The notes under the pieces are model-generated. The model saw only the letters and a list, made by a program, of their open reading frames with translations. It was not told the DNA's origin and searched no databases. DNA of 64,000 bases from Oxyruncus cristatus (lineage: Eukaryota > Chordata > Aves > Passeriformes > Cotingidae): NCBI GenBank assembly GCA_013399855.1, contig VXAY01004719.1, positions 186,001 through 250,000 on the forward strand. The letters run 5' to 3'. This document shows positions 1-11,407 of the stretch, piece after piece (position 1 is the stretch's first letter; each line of letters starts with the position of its first letter). A program made the position numbers and the translations under genes.

Positions 1-460
1 GGACTACAGTACAAGAAAGCTGTACAAGTACTGGTTCAGCACAAGAAAGACGAGGAGCTGCTGGAGAGGGTCCAGCGGAGGGCCACAGAGATGATTAGAG
101 GTCTGAAGCATCGCTCTTATGAGGAGAGACTGCAGGAGCTGAGCTTGTTTAATCTGGAGAGGACGGAGAGGGGATCTCATCAATGCATATAATTATCTGA
201 AAGGTGGGTGCCAAGAAAATGGTCCCAGACTCTTTTCGGTGGTGCACAGTGACAGGACTAGGAGCAATGAATATTAACTAAAACACAAGAAGTTCCACCT
301 CAACATGAGAAAGAACTTAATGTTGAGAGTGGCAGAGCACTGGAACAGGCTGCCCAGGGAGGTCATGGAGTCTCCCTCTCTGGAGACATTCCAAATGCAC
401 CTGGATGTGTTTCTGGTCTAGGTGACCCTGCCTTGGCAGGGAGGCTGGACTAGATGCTTG
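1..460 (+). mobile_element. CR1 LINE, 3' part, entering from left edge
   Basis: Non-LTR retrotransposon remnant. The sequence reads as the C-terminal end of CR1 ORF2 plus the start of the 3' UTR: a run coding for a Glu-Arg-Val-Gln-Arg-Arg-Ala-type motif near 60-95, the Tyr-Glu-Glu-Arg-Leu stretch near 115-140, and the conserved noncoding end with GACCCTGCCTTGGCAGG near 423-439. The frame is broken near 165-185, so no product is made. The copy stops around 460, before the usual short tandem tail of CR1, so its 3' end is lost or decayed. Its 5' end lies outside the window. The family assignment is from recognition of the conserved CR1 blocks; the subfamily was not determined. Confidence 0.9.
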
Positions 461-920
461 TAATGTGACTGATAGAAAACACTTTAGCATGATATCTTCT
501 GAACCGTGTTGTCCTGTTCATCATCCTGTTCCTGTGGCAAAAGAAAAGTTAAATGCCTATACAGAGCAGAATATGTGGGTGAAAGTAGCCCTTGTTGTTG
601 CACACAAGTCTGTACATACCCCAGCACCGACAAATTAAAATAGTTGAAAAAAGGTGGTTAGAGGAGAGGAGTTAAAAGCAGCCATTCCCTGCAACATATT
701 TTAACAGTCACTCATAAATTACCTGTCAACTTCATTATACGCAGCTCTTTGCAATATGAAGTTCCATTTTCTCTTCTCTTTCCTTTGATGATGTAGCTAA
801 TGTCCAACCTTAGGCCAGTTGTCTATCAAAGCACACGCCTTTAGAGTTGAGGGAGAAGATGCTGCTGAGGCCTTGATCTATCACACAGATGTCCTGAGGT
901 CTGAGCCAGGATTCCCACCC
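461..920. other. Unassigned AT-rich stretch
   Basis: I see no gene, RNA or recognised repeat here. The open frame at 819-1013 (plus) runs into an antisense LTR relic and has no domain, so it is treated as chance. Confidence 0.5.
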
Positions 921-1004
921 CTCTCTAGCTACAGATACAAAGCACAACACTGTGAGGGCCACTATGGGGAAAATTCACTCCATCTCAGCCTGACAGTGAC
1001 AAAT
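921..1004 (-). mobile_element. Relic of the first ~80 bases of an ERVL-type LTR
   Basis: Read on the minus strand from about 1004 downward, the bases match in order the start of the LTR seen at 35,988: a CTGAGATGGAGT-like block, a CCCCATAGTGGCCCTCACAG-like block, then the TTGTGCTTTGTA and TAGCTA blocks. Only the beginning of U3 is recognisable; sequence from 920 to the left does not continue the match. It is a very short, old, truncated LTR fragment. The match is by eye only. Confidence 0.5.
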
Positions 1005-3749
1005 GACAAATAATGGTTGCAAATAGCATGGCACAGGAAGTCTACATGGGGTCACAACACAAATTCTAGGAACACACACATTGGGTGGCTTCTGTAATCA
1101 AACTTTGAAGGGGATGTAGACAAGAGTCAACAATATATTGGTTTGTTTGAATCTCATTACAAGCAACATGCACAGAAGGGCTGAGACAATTGAGCCCTAG
1201 CAAACAGCAAAGACAGGAACATTGCCGCCTTTACCCAATAGTGAAAAGGGGTTTTACAGAGTAATTAACCATTGTTTTCTGTAGTATGACATGTTTCACT
1301 TCCCTATTGTGATTATTATTCAAATATGAGGCTTGGGAAAGCAAGTGTGGGGAAGCACTCTTGGAACAGCTCATGCAGAGTGCCCTCAGTGTTTCTGTTT
1401 TCTCCTGCAAATGGTCTTTGTCAGTAGCTCATGTGGATCTATGGAATCCACTTTTGGTCCCCATGCTCGTATTCCTTGCCAGATAGGTCTCCTAGCTATT
1501 TTCCTTGGCTGTTTCATCAGTACAGCTAGCTTTTTCTTTCAGGCTATGCTGGATGCCACATAATGTAGTGACTAATTGAAGTTGTTTCTTACGCTTCTCC
1601 TCCCCCAGCTCTCTTGATTAATATTTTGTTGTATACCATAATTAGCACATTTCTGGCTTCTGGCTGCTTGTAACTCAGAGCTTTCTGAAGAGACCCTAGT
1701 AAAACTTTACACATTGCATTATGATAAATATTGCAGATACAAACTCCTTACTAGATTTGTAATTATATCATGCCCACAGAATTCTATTAAAAACCCAGCA
1801 TGACACCACAGATGGTAAAATGGGGAATGGGCTGCTTCCTCTATGCATGGAATTAATTCTGGTAAATGCCATCATAGACCATTAAAAGGAAAATAGCAAT
1901 TGTTAGCCTTTCTAATACTGTTTGTATGTTCTGGGGTTTTTATTTCAGTGGCTCAGTTTCCTGCCTACTGAATCATGCTCTCAAATGCCATTTGTATATA
2001 AAGACACAGAGGAAACCAGCCCTGCCATAGGTTTCCCATAAAAAACATTCATATTAGCTGTAAGAAATGGCAATTATAATTTCTCCTGAGGAAGTCTAAG
2101 ATGTCTTAAACTTTTGCTTTTGGCCTCACACACATGTAAATTTATCCCCACTGAGGCCCAAGACATATTCACAATGGGTAGGAAAGTTTCGAGTTTATGC
2201 AGTTTTAAAGAGGGTTATGAGAAAGACAGCATCCCAAACTTGGCAATCTGTGGTCTTCTCTTTAGAGGCGATGAAGCCACCTGCAATTTTGTGCCTATTG
2301 ATATGAATCAGATGAAAAGGGGCTCCTTTGAGACTCTGGGAACATGGCTACATAAGAAAGTGCCTACTTGAAACTCTTTGCATGCATTTTACTTGGTGGG
2401 GTACAGAACACCACTAGTATGAATTAATTTAATACAACCACTTTTCTTGACGTTAAAACTACTGCTTTCACTCTTTATGTTGCTAGTAAAAATTCACACT
2501 TTCTGGGAAAGGGTAAATTTCCTGTGTTTTTTTTTTTGGTGAGGATCTGGCTATACAATTTCTCTTAATTTTGAGATGAATCCATGAAGCTAAATCCCTG
2601 TGAGGAAATATGTCTTCTTCATATGTCAAGACTTGGCAAATCTATTTAATTTCCACAACATGGATAAGGCAATGACACAGAAAGACAATAAACTAAGTTC
2701 ACTGCTCTGAGCATGTGATCCTTGAAGGAATACTTATTTATTTTATTTATATATTTTTAATAGAGTTGCAGGCTTCAAGCATTGCATCATTTGCTTGGAA
2801 GGAGGATTATGGGAACGGAGACTCTACTGACATCAGCCACAGTAATATAAACAACCTACATTTATAAAAGAAGAAAGACAACAGTAAGTGAAACAAGCAT
2901 GCATGAGCTCTATTTCTCAGCCAAATAAAGCCCAGTTTTGAGGAAAGATGCTTGGATAGTGCACAATAATAATCTGTCTTTCTATAAAAATTGTCACTCT
3001 GTGTCTTAAAAAAATTAAATAAGGCAGGCGTGTAGAGCCAGATGGTTATTTCCTGTTATTAAAGCTTTAAGGGACAAATTAATCTCTATTGTACCCTCCA
3101 TTGACTTCAACACTGTCTCTATTGACTTGAATGAAATTACATTGCAGATAATTTGGATATGAGTTCTGGAGGATGGGAACCAAGTGGGGAGTCATCTGTG
3201 TAAAACTTCCTCATTTCACATAACTGTCATGAATTGTCTGTATACTTGGAGACAACTTCACCGTGTAGTTCCTTGCACTACTAATACATCAGCTTTACTC
3301 GACACTGTGGAGCATGGTGCTTGGGTTTCAGAAATAGCATACTGGACATAACTGGGATAAACAGCTCTAGTGTTGAAACAATGTTAAAGTGTTACTGGGT
3401 TTGGAGCAAGTTCAAATATTTCTGTGGAACTGCGTAGTGTAGATGTACCCCAAGTCTTACGCAGCATAGTTTAAGGGCCCTCCGTCTCTTCATACTTGTA
3501 ATAAGGAATTTGGACTAGAGAGCCCCAACACCAGAGACAGGCTCAATTTCTCCCCCCAAGACAATCATTCTCACTTAACCTTTTCTTCTCAAATATGAAC
3601 ATGGTTTCTGCCAGCTGGTTTCAGGTGGCCAGGACTGAAAACGCTCAAGCCAATGTTGATAAGATGACTCAGCAGTGCTGAACTGAACAAGGCTTTCACA
3701 AACAAAGAAATACTGTCTGGCATATTCTACTGTAATTTGGTATGTGTTA
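1005..3749. other. Unassigned stretch, no recognised gene
   Basis: Mostly AT-rich unique-looking sequence. It holds a T11 run at 2527-2537 and scattered short open frames (1333-1563 and 2114-2371, plus) with no domain, no good splice context and no codon bias that I can see. I recognise no repeat family in it. Confidence 0.5.
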
Positions 3750-3750
3750 C

Positions 3751-4435
3751 TTGCCCCTGAGTTGGGGCAACTGAGGTTCTTGTTAATAGATCCCTTGGGG
3801 CAGACTAGAGTGAAATGACACTGAATGACCAGTGTTTATATACATATATGCCAGGTTTATTTTAGAACAATTTTGTTGCAGTGGAAAGGAGGTGTGTAGC
3901 TATTTTGGTTACTATCTATAGAAAAGAAACAATATAAAAGTATAAAGATATCGCTTAAGAAAACATATCAGGAAAACAAAGAGAGAGAAAGGATAAGAGT
4001 AGATAGTGGAGATGAAAGGTATTTCCCCCTGCAGATCCAGTGATGAGATTTGGTTTTTGCAATTCAGGTGTCCTTTGGTCGAAGTGATGGCCACAGTCTT
4101 GGTCTGTCAGGGGTGAGGGAAGGCCACGAAAAAAAAAGCTCAATGGCTAATATATGTCCAGGTTCAGGTGGGAATGTCCACATACCTCTGCTGGGTTGGT
4201 GTTTTACACTGCCTGATGCAACACTGTGGATTATGTGCAGGCCTCTGGTGGAAGACCCCAGAAATTAGTCTGGGGGTGCTTTGGGGGTTCTGATGGTTTA
4301 TGGCCCCTTCTGATGTCATGACTGCTGTTTGACCTTGCTTAGGTGAGCCAGTTATGCCTTATCAGAAGGGATAATACCTTCAGGCTTATATGATACGTCC
4401 TCAGTGGTGGGAGGACATTAGTACAATAACAAACA
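3751..4435 (-). mobile_element. Retroviral LTR (3' LTR type), minus orientation
   Basis: On the minus strand the copy starts with TGTTTGTTATTG at 4435. It carries a pyrimidine-rich stretch (the GAGAGAGAAAGG block at about 3978-3992 on plus) and a poly(A) signal AATAAA (TTTATT on plus at 3856-3861), followed by a U5-like end reaching roughly 3750. Just outside its start, plus 4436-4453 is C-rich; on the minus strand this is a purine run ending GGGGGGATAA, which looks like a polypurine tract. That makes it a 3' LTR with a little internal sequence rather than a solo LTR. Blocks such as GGACATTCCCACCT and the CCATCACTT region recur in the same order in the plus-strand LTR at 49,481, so both belong to one family. 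ERV class is unproven (ERVL-like is my guess); the 3' boundary is approximate. Confidence 0.5.
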
Positions 4436-4453
4436 TTATCCCCCCTCCCCACC
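4436..4453 (-). other. Polypurine tract next to the LTR
   Basis: Minus strand purine run immediately before the LTR start at 4435. In retroelements this site primes plus-strand DNA synthesis and lies directly upstream of the 3' LTR. The equivalent place before the related LTR at 49,481 is also purine rich and likewise ends in GGATAG just before TGTTT. Confidence 0.4.
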
Positions 4454-7369
4454 TTGCAGGATCTGCTTCTTATTGACCTTTTTCCTTATCTTGCTCAAAA
4501 TCCAGCTTGCTGCTATTGTAGTGGGTATGCATCCCCTCTGTCTTATGTAGATCAGAGGTTTTGCAACACACCCCCTAAAACTGTCCTCTTTCCCTTTGGT
4601 TGTGGGGTGCAAACCTGGCCTTAGCAGAGCACCAATAATCTAAACTACTTCAGCACTGGTAGCTATTAAGCAGGAGTTTTGAAGAACCAGAGGGTTTGAA
4701 GAGCTAGTGTGCACCCCAGAGAGCAGCCAATGGGACTGCACAGGGTCTGACCAGTCTCTACATCTGCTTCTCAGTGAGAGCAACCAAGTGATGCCCAGCC
4801 AGGGATGCCTCTAAATACTGTTGTCTCTAATGCTACAGACCAATTGATGAAATAAATCTCAATTTACTGTGGGTATAGAACTACATTTGTTGAAGATCTG
4901 TCTGGGTAAGAGACAAAAAAAAAAAATCTCACATTGGGTTTGGTTGTTGTTTTTTTTTTTTTGCACAAGACAACACAGTGGTGCCTTTCTGATATTATAC
5001 AGGAATGCCAATGTCAGAGCATATGTGACAATCTGAATGGACGTTGTTAACTGCAACCCCATGATCTTAAACTATTTTGTCTTCTCTATGAACAGAGGGT
5101 ATTTTTCTGGTTATAATGAAGGGGAACAAGTTCATATCTGTGCTTTGGTCTATTCTGGAGATACTGAGAAGTGGGGAAACATGATTTCTCTTTCATTTCA
5201 AAAATTGTGCAAGGCACTTAATTAGTTCTGGTAGAAACAAAAGTGACAGTAACATAAACTACAGAAGGAGTTCAATCTACCTTGGCTTTGCTTGCCTTGG
5301 AATTAGTGCAAATTCTGGCCAAATATAATCATTTGCAAGAAAAAATATCCTTACTTTCTTAGTTTCCCTGAACAAGTTATTTGACAAGGGAAAAAAGCCA
5401 AGAAACTTTCCTTCACCGCTTGAAAATAGCATTGAAAATCAGAATACATCTTGTTTATTTACTTATTCACAGCAACTTAGGGCTTTGCTGAAGCCCTTAT
5501 TACTGTTGAACAGAAATGTTGGAGGCAAAGGCATTAGCCATTGCCTGAGTGTGCTGTGTGTAATGTGCACTGGTTACAAATAGCTTGGAGAAAACTGAGA
5601 ACTCATTAAGTAGTTGGCATTAAAAAACAAACAAACAAAACCCAAAAAACTTGCAACCAAACAAAAACCAACAACCACAAAAAGTTCTTTATTGAACCTG
5701 AACAGCTGCAGTTGTGTATGTTTTTCTGGAATCATAAGATAATGTGTTTTGTTTTTTGGTTTTTTTTGTCTAAAAGCTTCTTATTTCATTCTAAGATATG
5801 ACCTGAATGTAATGCACTTTGCCAATACAACCAGACTGTCAGCAATCAAAGTGAATGCAAACAATAGAAATAAAAGATGTGGGAATCTGACATTTACGTG
5901 GACCAAGGTTTTCTACTCAGGAGGTCAGGGTTTGAGATTAAACAGATCTTGAGCCAAATTTCAGGCTCATAGGTGCATCACTGGTTAAAATATAAAGTTG
6001 CAAAACTTCGGAATTGACATGATGTCATCTACTTGACTCAGCAAGGGATTCAGCTTTTTCAGTGTGGCACAAGGAGGCCATTGGTATTTGCCATACAGAG
6101 CTGTGTAGGGAGGAAGGAGGGAAAATTACAGGAGGTAGAAAAAAGTTGTTCTTGGCTTGCTCAGGTTATTAATGTGACTAATGCCATGAAGTGACTAACC
6201 TCAGGCCCCTTAAGAGGTGCTTGTTTTCAAAGGTGTTGGAGTGTGCAGATTTTGAAACTCAGGCCATAAGAGATATATTTCTATTGCTAGTAAAGCACAA
6301 GTCAAACTTCATTGCAGACTCTCAGGATCATACCTTAGCCGTCTAAGCTTGACTTCTAGTGTGGAACAGCCCAGACATGAATGTTGTTGCACAAGACAAC
6401 ACAACAATACAAAATACAGTGAACATCACTAGTCATTTTGGGACACCTTGAAAACAACTCCCAGAAAAACATGAGTTGAAGAATTGCAGACTACTGAGGG
6501 GATAGAAACTAATGTCACCCTTCTGTGGTTAGGTACTGTGTGGTTTCAATTCTCTCCCTCAGGACAGTTTTGCTAATGCAAAGATGGGATATGACAAATA
6601 GACTAAACTTCATTGTTTGCCTTTCTGAGATATAAGGATCAATATAAATCATGGTGGCTCTTCAGTAGTCCTGGAAAATTAAGCCTTTGCATCATAATCC
6701 ATCAACTTCCACTGCAAAGGTTTTCCTCGCATACTTCTACAATGCACTAAAATAAAGGAAATACAGGTTGGTTGCAAAGTTGTTTCCTAATGACTCTCAC
6801 ATGTATAGTTCATTGAAACATTGTACTAATAATTCTATATGAATGTCTCATTTCCCAGAACTACACAGGACTCAAAGAAATGGGAGCTAAGACTACTGTA
6901 GTTTAAAATATCAATTATCGCCTTTGGTCTTTTTTGATGATGTGATCTGAGAGAACAAAATATCCTTTGAGAAAAATTACCAGAAACTATTTCCAAAAAG
7001 ATACGTGACAGTTTTTACCCACCTTTTTTTATCACCTCAATATTGCTTGCAAAGTATTTTCCATTCAGTTTTACATAATGATGGTTAAAATCACCCAGAA
7101 CATCTTTTTTTACCTTACATGTTTTAAGCTAATTTTACCTTTATAAGATGTGCCCTGAAACGATGCCTGATGCTATGTAACATGCATTTTCTCTTCAAAT
7201 CAACACTGCCTTACTTTGGTGCAGTTCAGAGTTAGTAATCTGCAGGTGACTTAACAGCTTTCTAGTAAAACCTATGCTGTTTTCCATACTGCGAAATGTT
7301 CATTCCATCTGGAAAAAGGGACAAAATCCCTCACAGTGAGAATGATAAAGGACTAGAAGAGGGACTCAA
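4454..7369. other. Unassigned stretch with simple A/T-rich runs
   Basis: The part to about 4850 may be internal sequence of the retroelement whose LTR ends at 4435, but I see no coding match. Simple sequence: A12 at 4915-4926, T13 at 4950-4962, and an A/C-rich (AAAC)n-like run at 5622-5683. Short open frames here have no recognisable domains. The rest looks like unique AT-rich DNA. Confidence 0.45.
5622..5683. repeat. A/C-rich low-complexity run, (AAAC)n-like
   Basis: Direct reading shows repeated AAAC and AACA units with interruptions over about 60 bases. This could be a decayed microsatellite or an old poly(A)-like tail. Confidence 0.75.
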
Positions 7370-7535
7370 GAAGGTTGTGGAAGTCTGATTCTGTGGTAGT
7401 TTTCAAAACTTTACTGGACAAGGTCCCGAGCAACCTGATTTAACTTTGTGATTTTCCCTGCTTTGAGCCAGGGAGTAGACCAGATCATTTTAGAGGCTCC
7501 TTCCAAACTAGGTTAGTCTGTGAGTTTATATTACT
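7370..7535 (+). mobile_element. CR1 LINE 3'-end fragment
   Basis: The stretch begins with the conserved GAGG(T)TGTGGAAGTCT-type block of the CR1 3' end, continues through a decayed 'contracts to one or two amino-acid' tail region, and ends in a TAGAGGCTCCTTCCAAACTAGG block near 7490-7512 that corresponds to the terminal CR1 motif. It is about 165 bases and heavily diverged; no coding capacity remains. Confidence 0.65.
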
Positions 7536-9072
7536 TGCACAAGTTTTTCTGTGGCCTTACTCAGACTCCTTTTGAAAAAAAAACAAAAAAAAAAAAGGGA
7601 AATGAATTATGGATAAAACATCAGTGATTATACCAAAGTTAACTTATGTCTTCGCAGTAAAATCATTACTGGAGTGTACAGATTCCTGGAGGGCATTATG
7701 AAAGGTAATTTAAAATGCTGCTTGGACATCCAGCCCCAACACAAGAACCTACTGTGTGCCATCTACTGTTTGGAGAAATGGAGTAGCTGCTTTTGCAATG
7801 TAGCCTGTCATAAAAAGTTTTCTTTGAGGCTCTATAATATGACCTTCAGGTAAAACACAATTTGAAGCGTATTCTGTAATGAGTTTTTCAGGTATTCACA
7901 AAGTAAGAACTTGTGACTTAAAAGTCAACAAAAATTCTTACACACCTTCTTAGAATTCCATAAATACTGATGGATTACCGTTCTAGATTTCAGAATGTCT
8001 TCAAAAACTTAATAACCTCTGTGAATATCTTTGAGCTGGTCTCTGCAGATGTCATGACAGGTCTGTTGCAGAGTAACTGAGTCCTATTTTTCTTTAACAA
8101 GATAAAGTCGTGCAAAAAGCCTGAGGAATATATCCCTTTTGCTACTCGTGCAACTTTATACAGAGCCAAGACTCACCTCAAAAGGGGGGTGGCTCCATTT
8201 TGTTTCTGCTTTCTCTCTCCCAGCATGCAGGTCGGAAGAGCTGGGTAACAGTTGGGGTTGGAGGTGAGGCTCTGTCATTGCCCTTGAGGACTTACCAGGA
8301 GGCATTTGAACTCTCTTTGTATTTCCAGCACCTTTGCAATATATTTTTGCAGCAATCACAATTAGGCAGGTGAAGTTTGAGGGAATTGATCTTTCCTTTA
8401 ATTTCCTGGGCTGAAGGGCAAGATGAGAAAGTTTCTTTGCTTTCTGCCTATGCCAGCTGGCTTTATTTTTTAGTAGAAAAGAGCCACCAATTTCAGTCTT
8501 GTTTGTTCTTCTACCCAGTCATTAGATTACAAAGAACTGCCTATGGATGTTCACTTACAATGAATTCCCACCTGACTAGAGTATATCCACATTTAGACAA
8601 TGGCACAAAATTATAGGTATGACCTTTCTATTTACAAGAACTGTTGCACCCCAAAACAGGCACCCCAGAGCCTTCTTCTCTCTCTCTGCCCTCAGAACCA
8701 GTTGTCATCTGGTGCTGGGTTCACAGTGGCACACACAACATTACATAGGAATCTCCTGGATTCTCTTATGGGCTTTACATTCTTTGTCTTTTTATAGGAT
8801 ACTAAGCCAAAATCTTTCAACATGGAAGTGTCCAGTGATGCTGGGGATGAATCAGCAGCCCTGCCCTCTGGAATGGATGAATTCTCCTGATTACTGAAGT
8901 CTTACTGCAGATAACAATCACATCCGCTTGTGCTGTGTGGCAGGCAGTGATTTTCAACTGGGAATAAGACAACGGTCATAGCAAAGTTGAAAACTGTCTT
9001 AACTGAACAAAAGTTGATTTGGTTGCTAGACTTAGAAGTAGGGTTTCCAGTCTGTCAGAAGAGACATTTTCT
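7536..9072. other. Unassigned stretch with one candidate exon
   Basis: Contains an A-rich run at 7575-7596 and the candidate last exon at 8798-8890, described separately. On the minus strand a donor-like GTAAGT lies near 8290, after an open stretch, but no paired exon could be recognised. No repeat family was recognised. Confidence 0.4.
8798..8890 (+). CDS. Candidate terminal coding exon, unidentified
   Basis: A pyrimidine-rich tract ending in TTTTTATAG (up to 8797) is followed by 30 open codons and a TGA at 8888-8890. The predicted tail is polar and acidic: it starts Asp-Thr-Lys-Pro-Lys, contains Met-Glu-Val-Ser-Ser-Asp and ends Met-Asp-Glu-Phe-Ser. Such tails are common at protein C-termini. 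I do not recognise the protein. No upstream exon was found, and the nearest AATAAA downstream that I noticed is near 9787. A 31-codon open frame is not rare by chance, so this is only a candidate. Confidence 0.2.
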   Translation, partial: DTKPKSFNMEVSSDAGDESAALPSGMDEFS

Positions 9073-9203
9073 TCACAGAAATTTCAGAGAATATACTGAG
9101 TTGAAAGGGACTCAACAAAGATCATCAAACGGTCCATACAGGGATCAAACCCTTGATCTTGGCATTATTAGCACCATGTTCTAACCAACTGAGCTAATCT
9201 CAG
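9073..9203 (-). mobile_element. tRNA-Ile-derived SINE with CR1-type tail (TguSINE1-like)
   Basis: Non-autonomous retroposon, minus strand. The head (9203 down to 9130) aligns throughout with tRNA-Ile(AAT): an A box TAGCTCAGTTGG at 9196-9185, an anticodon loop CTAATAA at 9171-9165 with AAT in the middle, a TGCCAAG variable region, and a B box GGTTTGATCCC at 9151-9141 that differs from the usual GGTTCGATCCC by a CpG-decay change. The tail (9129 to about 9073) has the CR1 3'-end blocks GTTGAAAGGGACTCAA and AGAATAT on the opposite strand. A tRNA-Ile head with a CR1 tail is the known structure of passerine TguSINE1-type elements, mobilised by CR1 reverse transcriptase. The acceptor stem no longer pairs, so it is not a working tRNA gene. 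Confidence 0.8.
9141..9196 (-). promoter_or_regulatory. RNA polymerase III A and B boxes of the SINE
   Basis: Internal type-2 Pol III promoter. The A box lies at 9196-9185 and the B box at 9151-9141 on the minus strand, at tRNA-like spacing. The B box carries one C-to-T change at its CpG, which probably weakens TFIIIC binding. Confidence 0.6.
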
Positions 9204-11407
9204 GATCAAGAACTCCCTTGACAAAACTGTAAATATCAGCACACCAGGTTGTCACTGGTCAGCTGTTTGTGGTGTGTAAATCAAGATATGTGTAAGTATA
9301 AAAAAAACCCATCCCTTGTACTAATACATTAAGCACTTTAACAAAAATTAGAAGTCACAAGGATGTCAAACAGTACCCGCTCTGCTGCCTTCTGTGTGTC
9401 TGTACTTGATGGTTTAGCTGGACACTGTCCTCAGGAATCCTCATACTTCATGAGATAAAATGATTATTTTTCTCTCAGCAAAGCCTTAGATTGCTTCTCC
9501 TTCAAGTCTCTCATACACAGAGCAAGGTGTGAAAACATCAATTCTCTTAAAGCTGAGGAACAGCATCTCAACAGTGAAGGAAAATGTGCACTTTGGCTAA
9601 GGTAACATCAAATCATTCACCTGAAATCCTTCAGTGCTAAGGCAGTAGGAGAGAGGCAGTACCTGAAAAACTGTAATTCTCTCTCCATTTAATGCTTTGA
9701 GCCCAAACTGAGCTTTCTCCTGTAAATGTAACAGTTACCATATAAAATGCTCCATGAGACCAAATTCCACATTTGTTCCTCACAGCAAATAAAATGTGCA
9801 GAAATGTTTTACTCTTTGATTCTTTTTTTTTTTTTAAATGCTACATTTCACCATGTGTGTGTGCCAGAAATCCATTGACAACTCACTGAGAGAATTCACC
9901 CAGAAAGACTTTTCTCTCTAGACATGACAAAAAGAATCATGGTTACTTCAATCTTCCCAGTTTCATACTCTGTACATGTTCATTACTATAGACTTGCTTT
10001 GTAAGAAAGGCTATTAGGAGCTTGAAAGAGAAAGGGCTAGTTGGGTCCCAGTTCCTCAAAAGGCTTAGTTACATCTGTGGTTGTAGGCTTGCTGACTGGG
10101 ATGGAATCAGAGTTCATAGCTTAAATTAAGCCTGTGCTTTGGAGCAAGACACTGTGAAAGCTTCTCATATACATCACATGCATTCAAATCCTTAAGATTT
10201 AAACACATGGCTCTATGAAGTGGCTGGACCATAATTTTCCAAGGTAAGTGTTAAGTAGAATTAGCTGGCAATACACCAAATTAATTTACAAGACTAAATA
10301 AACAGTAGTCTAGACAGAGCTGCAGAAGTTATTTCTCCTGTTACACTCATACAGCCAGTGTTCTCTGTAGGAACTTTTTATCTTTCTTACTCAATCCATT
10401 TTATGAAAACCATACTTGAAATAACATTAAGGTTTACATTTCCTAATGCCTCCTACTCCTCTTTGCAGCCTAGCAATAATGAAGAGGAAGTTTTGTTCTG
10501 GGCTGTTTCTCAGCTTCTAGAGCACCCACATAACAGACACATGTGAAAATGACTCAAAAAGTGATGAAAAAATCTCACAACATCTGCATCTTGCTCCTAA
10601 TCATACATTTTTATTCATTGTTCAAGTTATAACAACCATCTCTGTCTCAAGATCATTATAGCCCTTTAAATATCTTAAGCAAGAGTTATTTTGCAATATT
10701 CATGTTGTTCATTCAATCACAAGTGATTTTAAAATGGTTTTAACTTATGACAAGATGATGGCTGAGAAAGAGCTATCAAATTAGAATACTTTAAGAAAAA
10801 AGGAGTTAGCAAGCATCATCCACAGGCCAAATTATCAAGACAAGGGAAACAGCCCAGTTTTCCCAGTAAAATGAACAAGTGTTAACAGTCTGGAGGATGA
10901 AACTGATGTGTGCACAGCTGTGCAGCGTTGTTATGGGAGAAGGCACTACTATTCCCTGAGGCTTCATTAAAAACTTGTCTGAGAATCGAGGCTGACTTCT
11001 GCTGTAAATCCCTCTTGGTGGTTTGGGCATCTTCAAGTCATCTGGCATGCAAAATTACCTGTGTTTTGATGATCACCTGCTCAGTTTGACTGCAGGGACA
11101 GGAACACTGAGTATTGTTCTTTGGCTCCAGTATTTCTGTTTTCTCAGCCCCAAGTCATGGACTTAGTTCAGGTTCTGCCCTTGCAGAAGGTATTTAAATG
11201 GCCAACAAGATACAGTGTCCATCTCCATGTCCATTCTTCTAACGTCTGTGTTCTCTTATAATTTCTTTGCCTCTTAATTTTTTTCCAGCTCAGTTTTATG
11301 AAATGCCTTATTGCTTCCCACATACCATTCCTTAATTTGCTTTGCCTCTGCACGTTCTTCTTCCTTTCCTCTCCACTCTGTTCTTTTGCCCTTTGCTTGT
11401 CTGCCCT
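9204..11407. other. Unassigned stretch
   Basis: AT-rich unique-looking DNA with a T-rich run near 9823-9836. Open frames at 10,358-10,546 (plus), 10,806-11,048 (minus) and 11,168-11,452 (minus) show no domains and no convincing splice pattern. No repeat family was recognised. Confidence 0.5.

Noticed and set aside
3751..3770. Hairpin TTGCCCC-GGGGCAA as a regulatory element
   Set aside because: Seven-base stem near the uncertain end of an LTR; no further support.
9130..9203. Functional tRNA-Ile gene on the minus strand
   Set aside because: The acceptor stem does not pair, the B box is mutated, no terminator T run follows directly, and the head is joined to a CR1-type tail. It is a SINE.
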